Positions 33,541-44,807 are shown, counted from the first letter of the stretch. The stretch: 64,000 nucleotides of DNA from Elymus sibiricus (GCA_039707655.1 CM077676.1:452575379-452639378); one strand, 5' to 3'. Program-made: numbers and translations. The notes: generated by a model from the letters alone, not told the origin.

Positions 33541-34996
33541 GTGGAGGAGGAGACGGGTGCGGCTGGAATTAGTATGACACCAAGACTCTAGGAAGCTGAG
33601 GGGAATCTTGGAGCTCGTGGGCGAGGTCGGAGCTTCCTAAGTTGCGCTGGCATCGACACAGCATGGAGTTGGCGCACGACGGGCACAAACGTGGCAGTGC
33701 GGGAGCCGCGACTACGTCGGCGTGGGGCAGGGAGCCACGCACCTGGCGGGAGGTACACACACATGCCAGGAGGGCTCATCGGCGCGAGAAAAAGGGGAGA
33801 GCAAGTGCATGGCCGCCTCCTCATCGTCGCGACTACGGCCACCGCTGTTTATCCCGCAAATAGCAACATGCCACCGCGCTGACCCACCTGAGTGCCCCGA
33901 CGTGCTCATCACCCGTGTCATCCAGATCCCGGTTCAGCAGTCCCCGGCCTAGTGTCACGTGCACGTGCGTGGTGGCGCCCCCACCAGCCCTCCAGCTCCA
34001 AGTGGCCACCGGAGTTCAAACGCCGATAGGCTCACTGCCCAGCCGTGTGATTAGCTTCAGCAAATCCCCCGTTAAACCTAACCCTCTCTGCTAATGTTAA
34101 TGTGTAGTTGACCCTCAACTTGACCTAGTTTGAACTGACTGGGTAGTCGAAAGTTGACGTGGCGTTGCCCAGTTAGCAGTCAACGTAGTCAAAACCGGTC
34201 AACACGGTCAAAATCAGTCAAAACCGAGAGGAGGGTTGTTTTTTGGACCGCGTGGTTAATTCGGGGTATATGCATAGTTTTAAATAGCCGGCTATAGCTC
34301 CGCTATAGTCCGCTATAGCCTTTTCAGTAGGGTGCCGCTAAATGGTCGCCTTCACAAATAGCCCGCTATAGCCCGCTATGGCTGATTTGGAGACCCGCCG
34401 CTATTTTCCATAGCCCGCTATTTAAAACATTGGGTATATGTCGATCGGTTTTGAAGTTCGGGGTTGAAATTTAAACCGTGTGGTTAGTTCAGGGTTGTAA
34501 TGTGGACTTTTCTCTTATTTATTTGCTATTTATTTTTTTCCTATTTTTGAATTAAAAGAGGATTCAAAATACCTCCAAAAATCCTGAAACTCTTTATGTA
34601 GCCTCTCTGGTCGAAGACAAAGCCACATAAATTATTTCAGTATTTTTTACCTTATATTTCTATTTCTAGCAATATAAGTTTGATTTGATTATTAATTAGG
34701 GTTTGCACTATAATTATGTTGTGGGTAATTCCAAAATTCTTGGAATAATATTGGTAGCTTCCTAATATTCGTGCAAGGTTAGATTTATGTTTTCAAGAGA
34801 TTTCACCAAGTGAATCCCTCAATTTAAATAGATAAAAAATCTACACTTTTAACTAAATTTGGAACTTTAATTAGGGTTTTGCCTTTTAGAAAAACCTCAA
34901 GGTTGAATTATCCTCATTTTCAAATTAACATTAATTAAACATGATGCTTATGATGCACAATCAATTCCTAATTACTACTATTAATCCGAGGCTGTT
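33541..34996 (-). mobile_element. Probable LTR fragment of another Gypsy element
   Basis: Read on the minus strand from 34996 it begins TGTAACAGCC, the type of LTR start also seen in element C, followed by A/T-rich sequence and then a GC-rich zone (33560-34030). No primer site or partner LTR is visible, and the piece appears truncated where it meets element D. GC-rich open frames at 33570-33950 look fortuitous. A MITE is inserted at 34273-34431. Confidence 0.4.
34273..34431. mobile_element. MITE, Mutator type, 9-bp TSD
   Basis: A 159-bp element has terminal inverted repeats (left 'gttttaaatagccggctata', right complement 'gttttaaatagcgggctatg') and the 9-bp duplication GGGTATATG on both sides (34264-34272 and 34432-34440). 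The interior is made of 'ccgctatag' repeats. A 9-bp TSD is characteristic of Mutator-like transposons. No coding capacity. Confidence 0.8.
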
Positions 34997-35650
34997 ACAT
35001 CCTCTTCCTTCGATTGTTCACCACTCACCGGAGCTTGAAGATTGCATTAAAAAGGCAGTAAGGGAAAGGGACACCTGCAAACACCCTCGCCATACAACGC
35101 TTTGAAGACCGTAATAACCACTCGCCGCTAGCAAAGACATCTAGAAACTGTTGAAAGAACATCGGCTGGAGATCACCCCAAGCAGCGCAGACTTGCAATC
35201 CATCACCACCAAACCAGAGGGTTAGAGAAACCGGACCTTGCCGCTGAACAAACCGAAAGAAGAGGTCGAAGTCACCGTATCAAAAGCTAGCCAACTGGTT
35301 CCCCTGATTGACACATCAACTGCCAAGATATGAAGTGAACCAACAGATCTGGAAGAACCTACCCCACGCTGGCCCTTCATTGATGGTAGATCAGACGTCG
35401 TCGAGGTAGGGAGAGGCCGGAGAGACCTTATTCCAATGCGCCATCGACGACACCACCTTGCCGATGCTGCCAGGGAACAGAAACTTAGGGGACACTAGGA
35501 CCTACTAGAACTTAGATCTATGAACGGGGTGGGTCCCCCTTCCTCTGGCCACCGACGAGACCGCCGGAAGGGGAGAGGAGGGGGACCGAGGTGGCAACGT
35601 GGAGGAGATCCTTGACCCTGGCGACTAGGGTTGGGACTTGGGGAAAGTTG
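34997..35650 (-). mobile_element. Possible LINE-derived fragment
   Basis: The style of this sequence (CGA/CCA-rich, 'accagagggttagagaaacc', 'gcgactagggttggg' at its right end) resembles the non-coding leaders and tails of the LINE-like elements at 26125 and 37196. I see no RT motif and no TSD, so the assignment is tentative. Confidence 0.3.
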
Positions 35651-36060
35651 GCTATTCTGATGACTATTACGCAGCCTTATTTTATGCAAAAGGATCTAAA
35701 TCAGGCGTCTAATCACTTCCGAGAAATCAGTCGCTCACTAGCGCAAAAACAACTTGCCTCCTTCGTGTCCTAACTCTGCTCCTCGGCGGCCTCCTCCAGG
35801 GTGCTCCTCCACCATCTCTCCCTCCGGTGCTCCTCTCTTGCGTCTCCTCTGCTGCTCCTCTCCCGAATTCTGTTGGTGAAAAGTTATCACACCATGAAAT
35901 TTGAGCTCGAGCTCAACACAACAGCCTTCCACATGCATCGAGCGATAGGAAGACACCGCGACTATGGGAAATGGGTCCAAAGTCATCGGATCCGGTGCCG
36001 ACGGAGCTCTGGCGAGCCGGATTCATCGTTGGCGAGCCTGATCCAACGTGGTTGGAGCTA
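35651..36060. other. Unassigned sequence
   Basis: Nothing recognisable. A CT-rich run (35770-35860) and short fortuitous frames are present. It may belong to the same DNA element as the GC-rich repeats that follow. Confidence 0.3.
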
Positions 36061-36650
36061 AAAAAATGAAGGTTGGTGATTTCGATTTTTCGATGTTGCA
36101 TATGTTTTTTCGACATGCTGCAAACACAATGTGCGTTTTGCAGTGAACACACATGCGACATGCTGCAATGACCCTATAGTGTCTGTTACAATGTTGCATC
36201 ATGCTGCGAGCGATTTTTTGCGATGCCGCGGGTCGGGGAGCACGCCGCTGCTGCAAAGGCTAGCCGGCGCTGCAAGGCCGGCACAGCCGCTGCCATAAGC
36301 GGGGACCCTCGCGCGCTGCAAAGGCTGGCCAGCCCAGCTGCAAGCAGGGATGCGGTGCTGCAAGGCCTGACGCAAACGCCGCCGCTGCAAGCGAAGACAT
36401 GTGCCACTGTAAAGGCTGACTCACGTTGCTGCAAAGGTTGGCCGGCATTGCTGCTAGCTGAGACGCGATGTTGCAGGGCCGACGCCGTGGCTGCTGCAAG
36501 GCTGGACGCTGCTGCCGCTGCAATCGGGGGCCTGCGCCGTTGCAAAGGTTGGCCGGTGCTGATGCAGGCTTTTTTTTCTAGGCCACACGTGGTGTTGCAC
36601 AAGGGGGCGGGCAAAAAGGAAGCGCTCTGGATCCGACAGTGAGGTGCGTC
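36061..36650. repeat. Degenerate 'gctgcaa(a)gg' repeats
   Basis: About fifteen diverged copies of 'tgctgcaaggc/tggccggc' follow one another without fixed spacing. The open frames this creates on both strands (repeats of Leu/Gln/Arg/Ala) are composition artefacts. The block at 38430-38900 has a similar style ('ggttgtagcaaaagccg'). I suspect parts of degenerate DNA transposons but see no terminal repeats. Confidence 0.5.
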
Positions 36651-37190
36651 TCAATCGGACGGTTAGCGAGGGGGCCTGATACGTGCTGCCTGTCGCCTGG
36701 CCGACGCCTAGCGTCGCTTTATTGTATGCCCAAAATATTTTTCTTGCGTGTGTATGTTCGAAGCATGTTTGAATGTTGCAATGATTGTTGGATTAATTTT
36801 TGGCGGAGTCACGGAAGAAATTGTCGCGACGAATTTTAAATAATTTTTGGTGGTGTCGGGAGGAGAAAATGTTGCGACACCGTAATTTTCCTGCAGGACC
36901 AGATCAATCCAACGCCAATGGCGGCTCTGATGGATCTCAGGCGAAACCGATCTACAAAACTCGATGCAAATTGGAGCTAAGCAAACACTAGCAAACGAAC
37001 GAGGGAGAAGATAATTTAGTGCATCAATTGGAGCTGCTTTTCGGCCTCCTTTTCATTGCTTTATATAGGGGATACAATTCGCGTCCAACACAGCACAGAC
37101 CCAACACCACGCAATCCGGTACAACGCCGCGTCGGCCGACCGGCCTAATTTTCGGCCGGTCGCCTAGCAGCGGCGCCTAGCACTGGCCGG
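36651..37190. other. Unassigned sequence
   Basis: No gene or element recognised. The phrase 'gcctagc(g/a)' with 'ggcgcctagcactggccgg' occurs just before the LINE tail at 37190 and again, diverged, near 38320. Confidence 0.3.
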
Positions 37191-37195
37191 TATCC

Positions 37196-37640
37196 TTTTT
37201 TTTTTTTTTTTGCGAGGATAACTTTCGATATATTCATCAACTGTCAAGATAGTACAAAGAACACCAGAAGTAAAAAATACATCTAGGTGCGTAGACCACC
37301 TAGCGACGACTACTAGCACTGGAGCGAGCCGAAGGCGCGCCGCCGTCTTCGTCCCTCCCTCATCGGAACCGGGCAAAACTTGTTTTAGTAGACCGTCGGG
37401 AAGTCGTCGTACTAAGGCCCCATTGGACCAGCGCACCAGAACAGCAACCGCCGCCGATGAAGAGAAGCGTAGATATGAAGGATCCAACCTATAGAGACAC
37501 GAACATAGACGAACGAAGACAGGATCCACGTGGATCCACCGAAGAGAAACGCCGACCGAATCCCGCGAGATCCGCCAGAGACAAATCTCCACACACCCTT
37601 CGACGGTACTAGAAACACCACGTGTATGCTTCGTTTGTAC
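37196..37640 (-). mobile_element. LINE 3'-end fragment
   Basis: A run of about 15 T (37196-37210) marks the poly-A tail of a minus-strand LINE. The adjoining sequence ('gataactttcgatatattcatcaac', 'agtacaaagaacaccagaag') resembles the 3' end of the retroposon at 12442. It is 5'-truncated before any coding domain. A second TSD copy was not found, so the right boundary is uncertain. Confidence 0.6.
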
Positions 37641-38320
37641 GTGCATATCAAAAAAAAAGTAAGACTCGCTGCGGGGATGCGGAATTTCTCAGCTCGAACT
37701 CAAATGAGCTCGGGTGAACAGTAAAATCAAAAAAAATTCAAATAAACCTAATTTTTTTTGTGACAAACATTGACAAATGTATTGAGTGCTTGCAATGATT
37801 CGTCATGGAATCACATTCCTAGAAGGCGTGGCAAAAAAAAATCGATACTCTGAAAATGCTAATTTCGAAAGCATTTTGGAGCACTGATTTTGTTTTTTTT
37901 CCCACGACTTTCACAAATGTGATTTCATGATGAAATTTTGCAAGCTCATAGAACATTTGCCAATGTTTGTCATAAAAAAAATTCGGAATTTTTTGAAAAA
38001 AATTCAATGTTTTTCGAGGTTACTGTTGATCGCGAGCTCATTTGAGCTTCGAGCAGAAGGTTACTTTCCTCGCTGCGGTTGCATCTTGAGTAATGCGTAA
38101 AAAAAAATACTAGTTTTTCTCAAATAAATAAATAAATAAATACTAGTTGTAGTTGCTCGTTCTCTTTGCATCTTTGTACGTGTGTATCTAAAAAAAGACT
38201 CGATGTGCTTGCTCATTCTCCTGTTTGCATCTTTGTGCGTGTGCACCGAAAAAAAAAACTCACGTTTCCGGTTCGTATCTTGTACATGTGCATCGAAAAA
38301 AAAGACCAACGCAGGGGTGC
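37625..38320. repeat. Degenerate ~55-bp tandem repeat interrupted by a MITE
   Basis: Units of the form 'tttgtacgtg(t)gtatc' + A-run + 'gactcg' + 'gcttgct(c)' occur at about 37630, 38165, 38222 and 38270, with a diverged one at 38083. The MITE at 37675-38068 lies between the first and the remaining units. Confidence 0.55.
37675..38068. mobile_element. Long-palindrome MITE, Mutator type
   Basis: A 394-bp element is an imperfect inverted repeat over nearly its whole length. Outer arms contain 'ctcaaatgagctcg' and 'aacagta', and inner arms 'gtgacaaacattgacaaatg' and its complement. The flanks share 'ctcgctgcgg' (37665-37674 and 38069-38078), giving a 9-10-bp TSD as in Mutator-like elements. A transcript through it would fold into one long hairpin. 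Confidence 0.75.
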
Positions 38321-38359
38321 CTAGCGCCGGCGCATCGAGCACCTCCAACCCGCCGCTAA

Positions 38360-38900
38360 CGTAGCTTGCAGCCGTCGCCGGTGGGCGTGCACCATCGGCT
38401 TGTCCGCCGCCGTCGTGTTGGTTCCAGCTCGCCGCGAACACGGTCCCAACATCCCGGCTGCCGGTCCCAGCATCCCCGAAGCACGGTCGCAGCTTCCGTG
38501 AACGCTGGTCGCAACTTTTTCCCCCGATTTCCGCGAATGATGGTCACCCGGCATCGCATTTGAATGGTTGTAGCAATTTTGTCGCCGGTGGTAGCAAAAG
38601 CCGACGACGGTTGCAGCAAATCGCCGTCGTCGCCGTCGCTGGTCGTAGCTAAAGCCATGAATGGTTGTAACAATTTTCGTCGCCGGTCGTAGCAAAAGCC
38701 GACACGGTGGTCGTAGCAAAAGCCGACACGGTTGCAGCAAAGTCGTCGTCGCAGCCGTTGTGGTTCGCAGCTAAGCCATGAATGATTGTAGCAATTTTTG
38801 TCGCCGGTCGTATCAAAAAGACGACTACGGTTGCAGCACCGGGCTCGTCGGTTCCAGCACTCCATCGCCGACTAGCAGCAAACCTTGTAGGCCTGTAGTC
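38360..38900. repeat. Degenerate 'ggtngtagcaaaagccg' repeats
   Basis: About eight diverged copies of 'gtcgccggtcgtagcaaaagccgac' type sequence are spaced 30-70 bp apart. Long open frames on the minus strand follow from the composition and I do not regard them as genes. Confidence 0.5.
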
Positions 38901-40680
38901 TCACGCGTGTGGATGACAACAGGTTTGGCAGCAGCTTGCTCGGTGGAAACCATCCATGGCGGCTGCTGAGACTTCAGTGGAGAACCATGGGAGGGAGTCA
39001 GGCTGGCAATGGGGATTATCCAGGCGGGTATTGGACTCCCATCCCCGTCCTCGCGATAGCCTTCCCATGCCCGTCCCCATCCCCATCCCCATACCCGTCT
39101 GCGGGGATAAAAAGATTTCCATCCCCATCCCCGTCGGCAGGGACGGAGCCAGGATTTACACATAGGGGGGGCGAAAGACAACAAGCAAAAAATAAGCATA
39201 CCATATGGCTATCCTAAGCTTTAGCCTTGCATCTCCAACCGTTTACTCATTTGCTTTACCGTCAGCTAGATCAAGTGTGCTTATTTGTTGGACTAGAATC
39301 GGTGCTATTTCTTCACTAGCTTTTCGTTGATTGCGATAGAAACATGCAATGTACAACCAGATTCAGGTTGTAAAACCAGTTCCTCCGTAGAATGGACAAA
39401 TTAGTTTCCTATTCATGAGTACATACACAATTTACAATTCATTTAGTCAAAAGTATATCACCAGTACATCAGACCTAGTGATGATAAAACAAATCTATGC
39501 AGATAAGCTAATTCCATATAAATGCAGAAACTTTTTAATATGTATTCTAGAAAAACTTTAACAGTATAGAGATCAACGTTGTACAATACACATCAGCGAA
39601 GTAGACTAACCGCACAGTATCCTTGCGTCGTTCCATCGTCGCGGAGTCACGGGGCGCAGCATCACATCGCCGGCGGCGATCGATTTTGGTTGCAACCTTG
39701 TCGACTCAGTGCCAGTTTTCTCCTCCCGGAACTGCCCTAGGCTTGCAGCTCATCACTGTGTCCGGTCTGCCTGCAAGGCGGCAACGTGTCCGTGAATCGG
39801 CTCTTGCATGTCCTGGCATCCCCTTCCCTTCGCCCCTTCTTGATGGAGGTGCGGTGGGGAGATCCGATCAGCAGCCAGCACTTGCGGGCTTCAGTTACGA
39901 TCACGGAAGCGGCTTGGAAACGAAGAGGTTAGCGTCTAGCGATATGTGCGTGACTGCGTGCGTAGTCCAACTCCAAGTCGTGGCTGCGTGCGGCAAGCCT
40001 GCAACTAACAGCCTCTCTTGTCCTCCACGATGGGCTGCCATTTTCCTTTACCTCATTTTGTGCTTTTAGCAAAGAGATTGGGCTGTACCTATACATGGGC
40101 TGAGACGCTGATGCTTCACGTTAATTGCAAACTCTGAATCGATAGGGGGGGCAAAGCACGTTACCTACACCTACCAAATCAAAAAAATTAGCGATTAAGT
40201 GCACACCATTGAGGGAAGACACGATCGTTGGGGGGCGTCCCCCCCCCCCCCTCCCCCGCCCCCCTGAATTCACATACACCCAATCAACAACAACCTTCGA
40301 TAGCATTTCAGTAGAAAAAATAGCATTTCAGCACAATAAACAATATGTTGTGGCTAGGTTAGGGATTTCTTAGGGCTTTTTGGCCAAAGGGGTGGGATGG
40401 ATGGAAATTTGGGTGGGTAAGGGCAGGAATTACCTAGGCTCTACTAATTTTAGATCCCACTTGTAAGGCCTTCACAGGTAAGGCAGGTAACGGGCACGTG
40501 TAATGCTATCCCATCCCATCCCTGTTTTGCGCGCTGGGTAAGGTATTTGACCCACCAGCTTTCCCGTGGGCATTAAAGCTGGCACATTCCCGTCCCCTGA
40601 TAGAGTAATTACCCACGGGGATGCGGGTAACGGTTAACCATTGCCAGCTTGAGGAGGGAGGTAGGTGAGGGAATGAGTGG
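38901..40680. other. Mosaic of DNA-transposon-like fragments
   Basis: A 'ccccatccccgtc' low-complexity block (39040-39140) is followed by 'cagggacggagccagga' and a G-run (39135-39175), the style of a hAT terminus. The G/C homopolymer block at 40140-40275, in inverted orientation, could be its other side, but no clean terminal repeat or TSD pair is present. The part 39180-40130 shows no recognisable gene. 40370-40640 repeats the 'gggtaacggg/cccatccc' style. Confidence 0.35.
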
Positions 40681-40686
40681 CTGAGA

Positions 40687-41320
40687 GAGGCTGCGTCTTC
40701 GTTAGATATCTTTCCTACTTATAAAGGTTAGAGTTGGAGGTGAGTTCATATGTGGGGCCAACAACCTTCGCAATAAACAAATACAGCCCTCTTCCTCTTC
40801 ACATGTGGAAGTAGCAAACTTTCAAAAGACATATAAACAATTGTATTTTTTTGTGGGAATAAACAATTGTATTTTACTCATGTGTGGGACCTAACACAAA
40901 CAAACAAATAAACTACTACTTTAATGGGAAACCAACACTCATGTAGAAGACACAAATAACAATTGCAAAAAAATATGACTCCCAACTCAAAATCATGATT
41001 TTAGTTTTAGTTTCTCCTCCCAACAAAAATTTTAAGTTCTATATCGTACCATAGGAGACTGAACAAATTGTAGTGCCCATTCTCCCATGTTTCTAAATTC
41101 AAAATGTTGTCTCACTATAAATCTTTCAAAGGACCTACTACGGTCACATCAAATTCTTCGACGCCTACCTCATCCCTCTTATTGTATTGTTGCTCTTTTT
41201 TTAGCGTGAATCATGCAAGATATATACTTTTGATCATTTTCTAAGTTGGTGGCCTAACGTCGCTCCTTTTTAATAGCTAGCAACGCACGGGCACTGTGAG
41301 GCTGCGTCTTCGTTAGATAT
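40687..41320. repeat. 23-bp direct repeats bounding 588 bp
   Basis: The string 'ggctgcgtcttcgttagata' with flanking bases is found at 40687-40709 and again at 41298-41320, with 'gggaatgagtgg' beside both copies. The 588 bp between are A/T-rich, contain 'aaacaattgtattt' twice and end near 'caacgcacgggcac'. Either an insertion with a long target duplication or an old tandem duplication would explain it. No coding region. Confidence 0.6.
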
Positions 41321-41533
41321 AACAGATAAAGGGAATGAGTGGGTAAGAAAGTGGTGTGCAGCCGGGGACGCATGCGTGTCGTAAAGAGTACACCAACGCG
41401 TGAGTCAGATCTGGTCGACAGTCGGCCGGCAGGAATCATTAGCCTTTACCAAACCTTTCCTAATACGACCTATCATCGTATGTGTACGCAACCGACTCGA
41501 ACTCTCCTAACAGAGCACGACTCACCTAAGCTT

Positions 41534-42633
41534 TTTTTTTTTTTTTGAATGAAAGGGGTTTCCCCCCTGCCTCATTTTATTGAAGCAGCAAAGCCAAACA
41601 GGTTCAGACTACAAAAAGCTTAAACAGCTGTTACTCCCACGCTACCTAACAGCAAGGCAACCACCAGGAAAACTGGAAACTAAACCGAAGGTCTAACAGC
41701 CTTACAAATCAGCCAGCACTTAGCATACATAAGATTCTTTTATTACAGACCCCAGAGGGAACAAGGGCCAGGGACGAAAGCTAAGTTGTCTACTGACGAC
41801 GACGACGACCAGAGATCATCTCCAGGCGATCCGCAGGAGCTCCCCCCGATGCTTGTCCAGCAACAGGATACATCTTCGCAGCAGTACCGCTTGGGTGTCG
41901 TCGCAGAGTACCCCCAGCGCAGAAGCACATTTTTCAACTTGACAAGGACGTAGTTCAACCCTCTCCATGAGCGACCCTGAAAGCAAAATTCATTTCTTAG
42001 CCTCCAAATGCTCCACAAGGATGCAGCCGTGACCAGATTGAGCACAGGTTTACTTTTATGAGAGCGCCATATAGCACAAACGTCATCAAAACAAGCAAAA
42101 GGTTGCAAATTAAAACACTCAGAGACCAGCGACTAGATACATTTGGCCACAACACAATCAAAAAATAGATGTTGAGTGGACTCATTTTCACTACAAAACA
42201 GGCAGGAGAGATCATCCACCTGTCTACGTTTGTTCAAATTATCTCTGGTCAGAACTTTATTGTACACACAAAGCCACATGAAAACATGGATATTTTGTGG
42301 ACACAAAACTTTCCAAAGAGATTCTCCGACCGGAGAAACAATTCCCCCAAAGTTTATAGTTTTATAGAAAGATTTGACTGAATATACACCTTTAGGTTCA
42401 AGAGACCAGATGGGCAAATCTGAGGAAGTAGACAGGGGAAACCCCCTAATGTGGTCTAGTAGTTGATTCCGTAGAAGCATCCCCCTCAGATCAACACATC
42501 GCCTAAAAGTAAGTTTCAGAGTAGTCCCATCCCACACTTGAGCCACCGAACAATCAGGTTGATTACAAATTTCAATCAAGTCCCAAAACCTAGTTTTTAG
42601 GGAACAATCCCCTAGGGGGTTTCCCTAGTAGTT
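41534..42633 (-). mobile_element. 5'-truncated LINE with 15-bp TSD
   Basis: A poly-T run (from 41532) marks the poly-A tail on the minus strand. The 15-bp TSD GACTCACCTAAGCTT is present at 41519-41533 and 42634-42648. The 1.1-kb insert covers the 3' UTR and the C-terminal coding part of a LINE ORF2; reverse transcriptase and endonuclease were lost by 5' truncation during insertion. Confidence 0.93.
41743..42579 (-). pseudogene. LINE ORF2 C-terminal region (zf-RVT type)
   Basis: Two overlapping minus-strand frames (42579-42133, then 42108-41743) read as the region after RT in plant LINEs. Typical motifs are 'WSLEPKGVYSVKSFY', 'LWKVLCPQNIHVFMWLCVYNK', 'LTRDNLNKR' and 'CLFCSENESTQHLFFDC', a Cys/His cluster of the zinc-binding reverse-transcriptase-associated domain. 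The downstream part has 'SLWSIWRLRNEFCFQG'. One stop or frameshift near 42130 separates the pieces. The product would have formed part of the target-primed reverse transcription enzyme. Confidence 0.85.
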
Positions 42634-42648
42634 GACTCACCTAAGCTT

Positions 42649-42867
42649 AATTCCTAGGGAAATATTAGCTGGCTGACGTCAGTTATTTAGGTAGTTCCAG
42701 CGAATGCTGCATCAGCCTTAGTTTGGTTTCGCGAATCCTAAAGGAGATGAGCTGGCCACGTCAGATTCTTTTCCTCGTTCGCTGCAGAGTGAGCCACCGC
42801 GAACGACTAGAGCTGAAGAACGGCGCGACGTTATCCCCTTCCCCTGCTTCCATCTCTCCCATTTCCC
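42649..42867. other. Unassigned sequence between two retroposons
   Basis: Nothing coding recognised. It contains the target sites of both neighbouring insertions, and its 'agttcccactcgagag' end is duplicated at 43831. With the DNA right of 43846 it forms the pre-insertion locus, which is GC-rich and gene-like in composition only. Confidence 0.4.
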
Positions 42868-42883
42868 AGTTCCCACTCGAGAG

Positions 42884-43830
42884 GCGCCAGAACGAGGAAA
42901 CACGACACGACCACACTCCCAACTGAACCGGACGCGGAGGTCCTCTCCCGTTCCCCTCTCTCTCGTAGACAGGGGCAAGGGAGGAGAAAAGTTTGCCCCC
43001 GTTCTCCGCCGGCGAGGCCGTGGGTTCCCGTCTCCTCCGTCCGCCGCTCGGGCGACGGGAGGAGGGGGGAACCCCGGTTCTCTGGCTCGGCCGTGTAGAT
43101 AGGGTAGGGCTTAGTTGGTCTTGCGCCGGCGTTTTGAAGGTGGCTTCGGCGGCGTGGAGAATAAGGCTGCCCAGATCCCAGCCCCTTCTCGACGGCGTGC
43201 TGCGTTGCGGCGTCGGGGGATCTGTGGGCTTTTGCGGTCCAGGCGGTGGCGTCGAGGTAGCGGCGGCGTCGCAGCCAGGGACTTGTGTTCCCCTTTCTCC
43301 GTTCCTTCTGTGCTGGAATCTGCTCCGACTCCGGCAGAGGAAGAAGGGGGAGTTGTATAGGAGCGTGGCGAGCTGGTTGCTTGTGCAGGTGCAGGGGCTG
43401 CGGCTGGATGGTGGCGGATCGGGTGTTTGGTCTCGTCGATCTCGATGGGGACGGCCGGATCCAGAGCTGGAGATACACGGGGACGATCCCCGGTCGACGT
43501 TCCATAGTGGCAGATGCTTCGCCGGCGGCGGAGCTCTTCTTCGACTCACAAAGCCGCTTGACGGCGATGGTGTGCCTCCAGTTCTTGGTGCGCAGGCGGC
43601 GTGTCTTCTTCCTTCTCGACGGGCGCTCGGCGGCGTTGAGGAGGGGCGACGGCCATGGCTGCGATGGAGCTTGGGGACCCAGGAGGGCCTTCTTGATATT
43701 TTCTTTTTCTTCGGGTCCTTTTTGCTTTTGTGCCTGGACAGGTGTCCTGTCTCTCGCTGTTTCGCGAGTGTCTGTGCGTGTTCTGTTGTATCCTCTGTTT
43801 GATCTAATGCGCAGGTACTTCTTCAAAAAA
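42884..43830 (+). mobile_element. LINE-like retroposon with poly-A and 16-bp TSD
   Basis: The 16-bp duplication AGTTCCCACTCGAGAG lies at 42868-42883 and 43831-43846, and the insert ends in A7. The end resembles LINE tails ('gttgtatcctctgtttgatctaatg...'). The GC-rich interior (CTC/CGG-rich leader, 'gaggtagcggcggcgtc') gives long fortuitous frames on both strands but shows no RT or Gag motif. At 947 bp with a leader-like beginning and a typical tail, it is best read as a non-autonomous, internally deleted LINE derivative. Confidence 0.85.
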
Positions 43831-43846
43831 AGTTCCCACTCGAGAG

Positions 43847-44480
43847 CGGCGAGCTGAGAGACGGAGGCAACCGGCCTAGGTGCTCGCCGCGGGGGTAGCC
43901 GTCTCCCCTGCGCCGTCGGTGGTGGTCGCTCGGCGGCGAGTTCGTGTAGGGGGGACGACGGCGTGGGGCGAGCGGAAGATTTCGAGCAGCCACGCCCGCC
44001 CCTCTCGTCGGCGGGCTGCGCGGAGCGGCGCCGAGGTGGTGCGGGGAGCTTCACGAAGCTCGCGGCGGTGGGTCGCGCCCGCTCCCTTGCCGGCATGCAT
44101 CCCGATGCGTGCGGTCATCGGAACAGCATGCGCTGCTCCGATGCGGCGGCAACGGCGCGCAGGGAGGCGCTGCTTGCTGATGGGTGTGCCTCCACGGCTA
44201 CCGTGCCGCGGCGGAGAGGAAGCGGCCTCGACGGCTCCCGTCTCCGTCATCGTCCGCAGGGGCCGCTGCTATCACCCCCATCGGCTTGCTTCCGAGGACC
44301 GTGCGGGTGACCATCGCGGGAGGAGGCCGTGCTCAACGACGGCGTGGGAGGAGGTGGGGCTCGACGAGGGGGGAGGAGGAGGTGTGTCGGCGAGCGGCAT
44401 GGGGAGGAGGTCGGGGATCGGCGTCGCCATTTTCAGCACAGTAAGATTTTTTTAGTAAAAGCTCTATTCTGAAACTTTTT
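43847..44480. other. GC-rich unassigned sequence
   Basis: Dense CGG/GCG sequence with overlapping open frames on both strands (for example 43880-44455 plus, 44250-43876 minus) rich in Arg, Ala and Pro. None shows a recognisable domain, and such overlap is expected at this GC content. It passes directly into the 'catggcattt' array, so it may be the end of the same unknown element. Confidence 0.35.
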
Positions 44481-44807
44481 TCTGTTCCAACATGGCATTT
44501 TCCATTTGATTCATGGCATTTTTTCATCAGTTGATCTTTAAGCACAGCAGGATGTATATGAGCTACAGCTAGTGGAGTTTTCCAAATGTCAAGCAATTAA
44601 CATGGCATTTTCAGCAGTATTTATCTGAGATCTAAGCTACAGCTAGTGCCTTTTTTTAGATTTCAAGCAATTAACATGGCAGTTTTCATTTGATACATAT
44701 GGCATTTTTTCATCAGTTGATTTCAAGAACAGCATGATGTACATGAGCTACAGCTAGTGGAGTTTTTCAAACTTCAAGCAATCAACATGGCATTTTTTTC
44801 ATCAGTT
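44481..44807. repeat. 'catggcattt' repeat array, left part
   Basis: Diverged repeats of 'acatggcatttt', 'catcagttgat', 'caagcaat(ta)acatgg' and 'gagctacagctagtg' fill this stretch. The same motifs resume at 59570 on the far side of the CACTA element ('gagctacagctagtgctttttt'), showing that the CACTA was inserted into the array. Confidence 0.8.

Noticed and set aside
36186..36654. Overlapping long open frames on both strands in the 'gctgcaa' region
   Set aside because: They consist of degenerate repeats, overlap on opposite strands and show no domain; composition explains them.
38061..38865. Minus-strand frames of 126-169 codons
   Set aside because: Built from 'gtagcaaaagccg' repeats and A-runs; no conserved domain.
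41256..41297. 'caacgcacggg' as a Helitron terminus
   Set aside because: The hairpin partner and the CTRR end are missing; unlike 54992 it does not satisfy the end rules.
42761..44096. Frames of 260-420 codons on both strands in GC-rich DNA
   Set aside because: Much of this is the retroposon at 42884-43830, whose TSD interrupts the frames. Sequences are Arg/Pro/Ser-rich without domains, and both strands are open at once, as expected from high GC.
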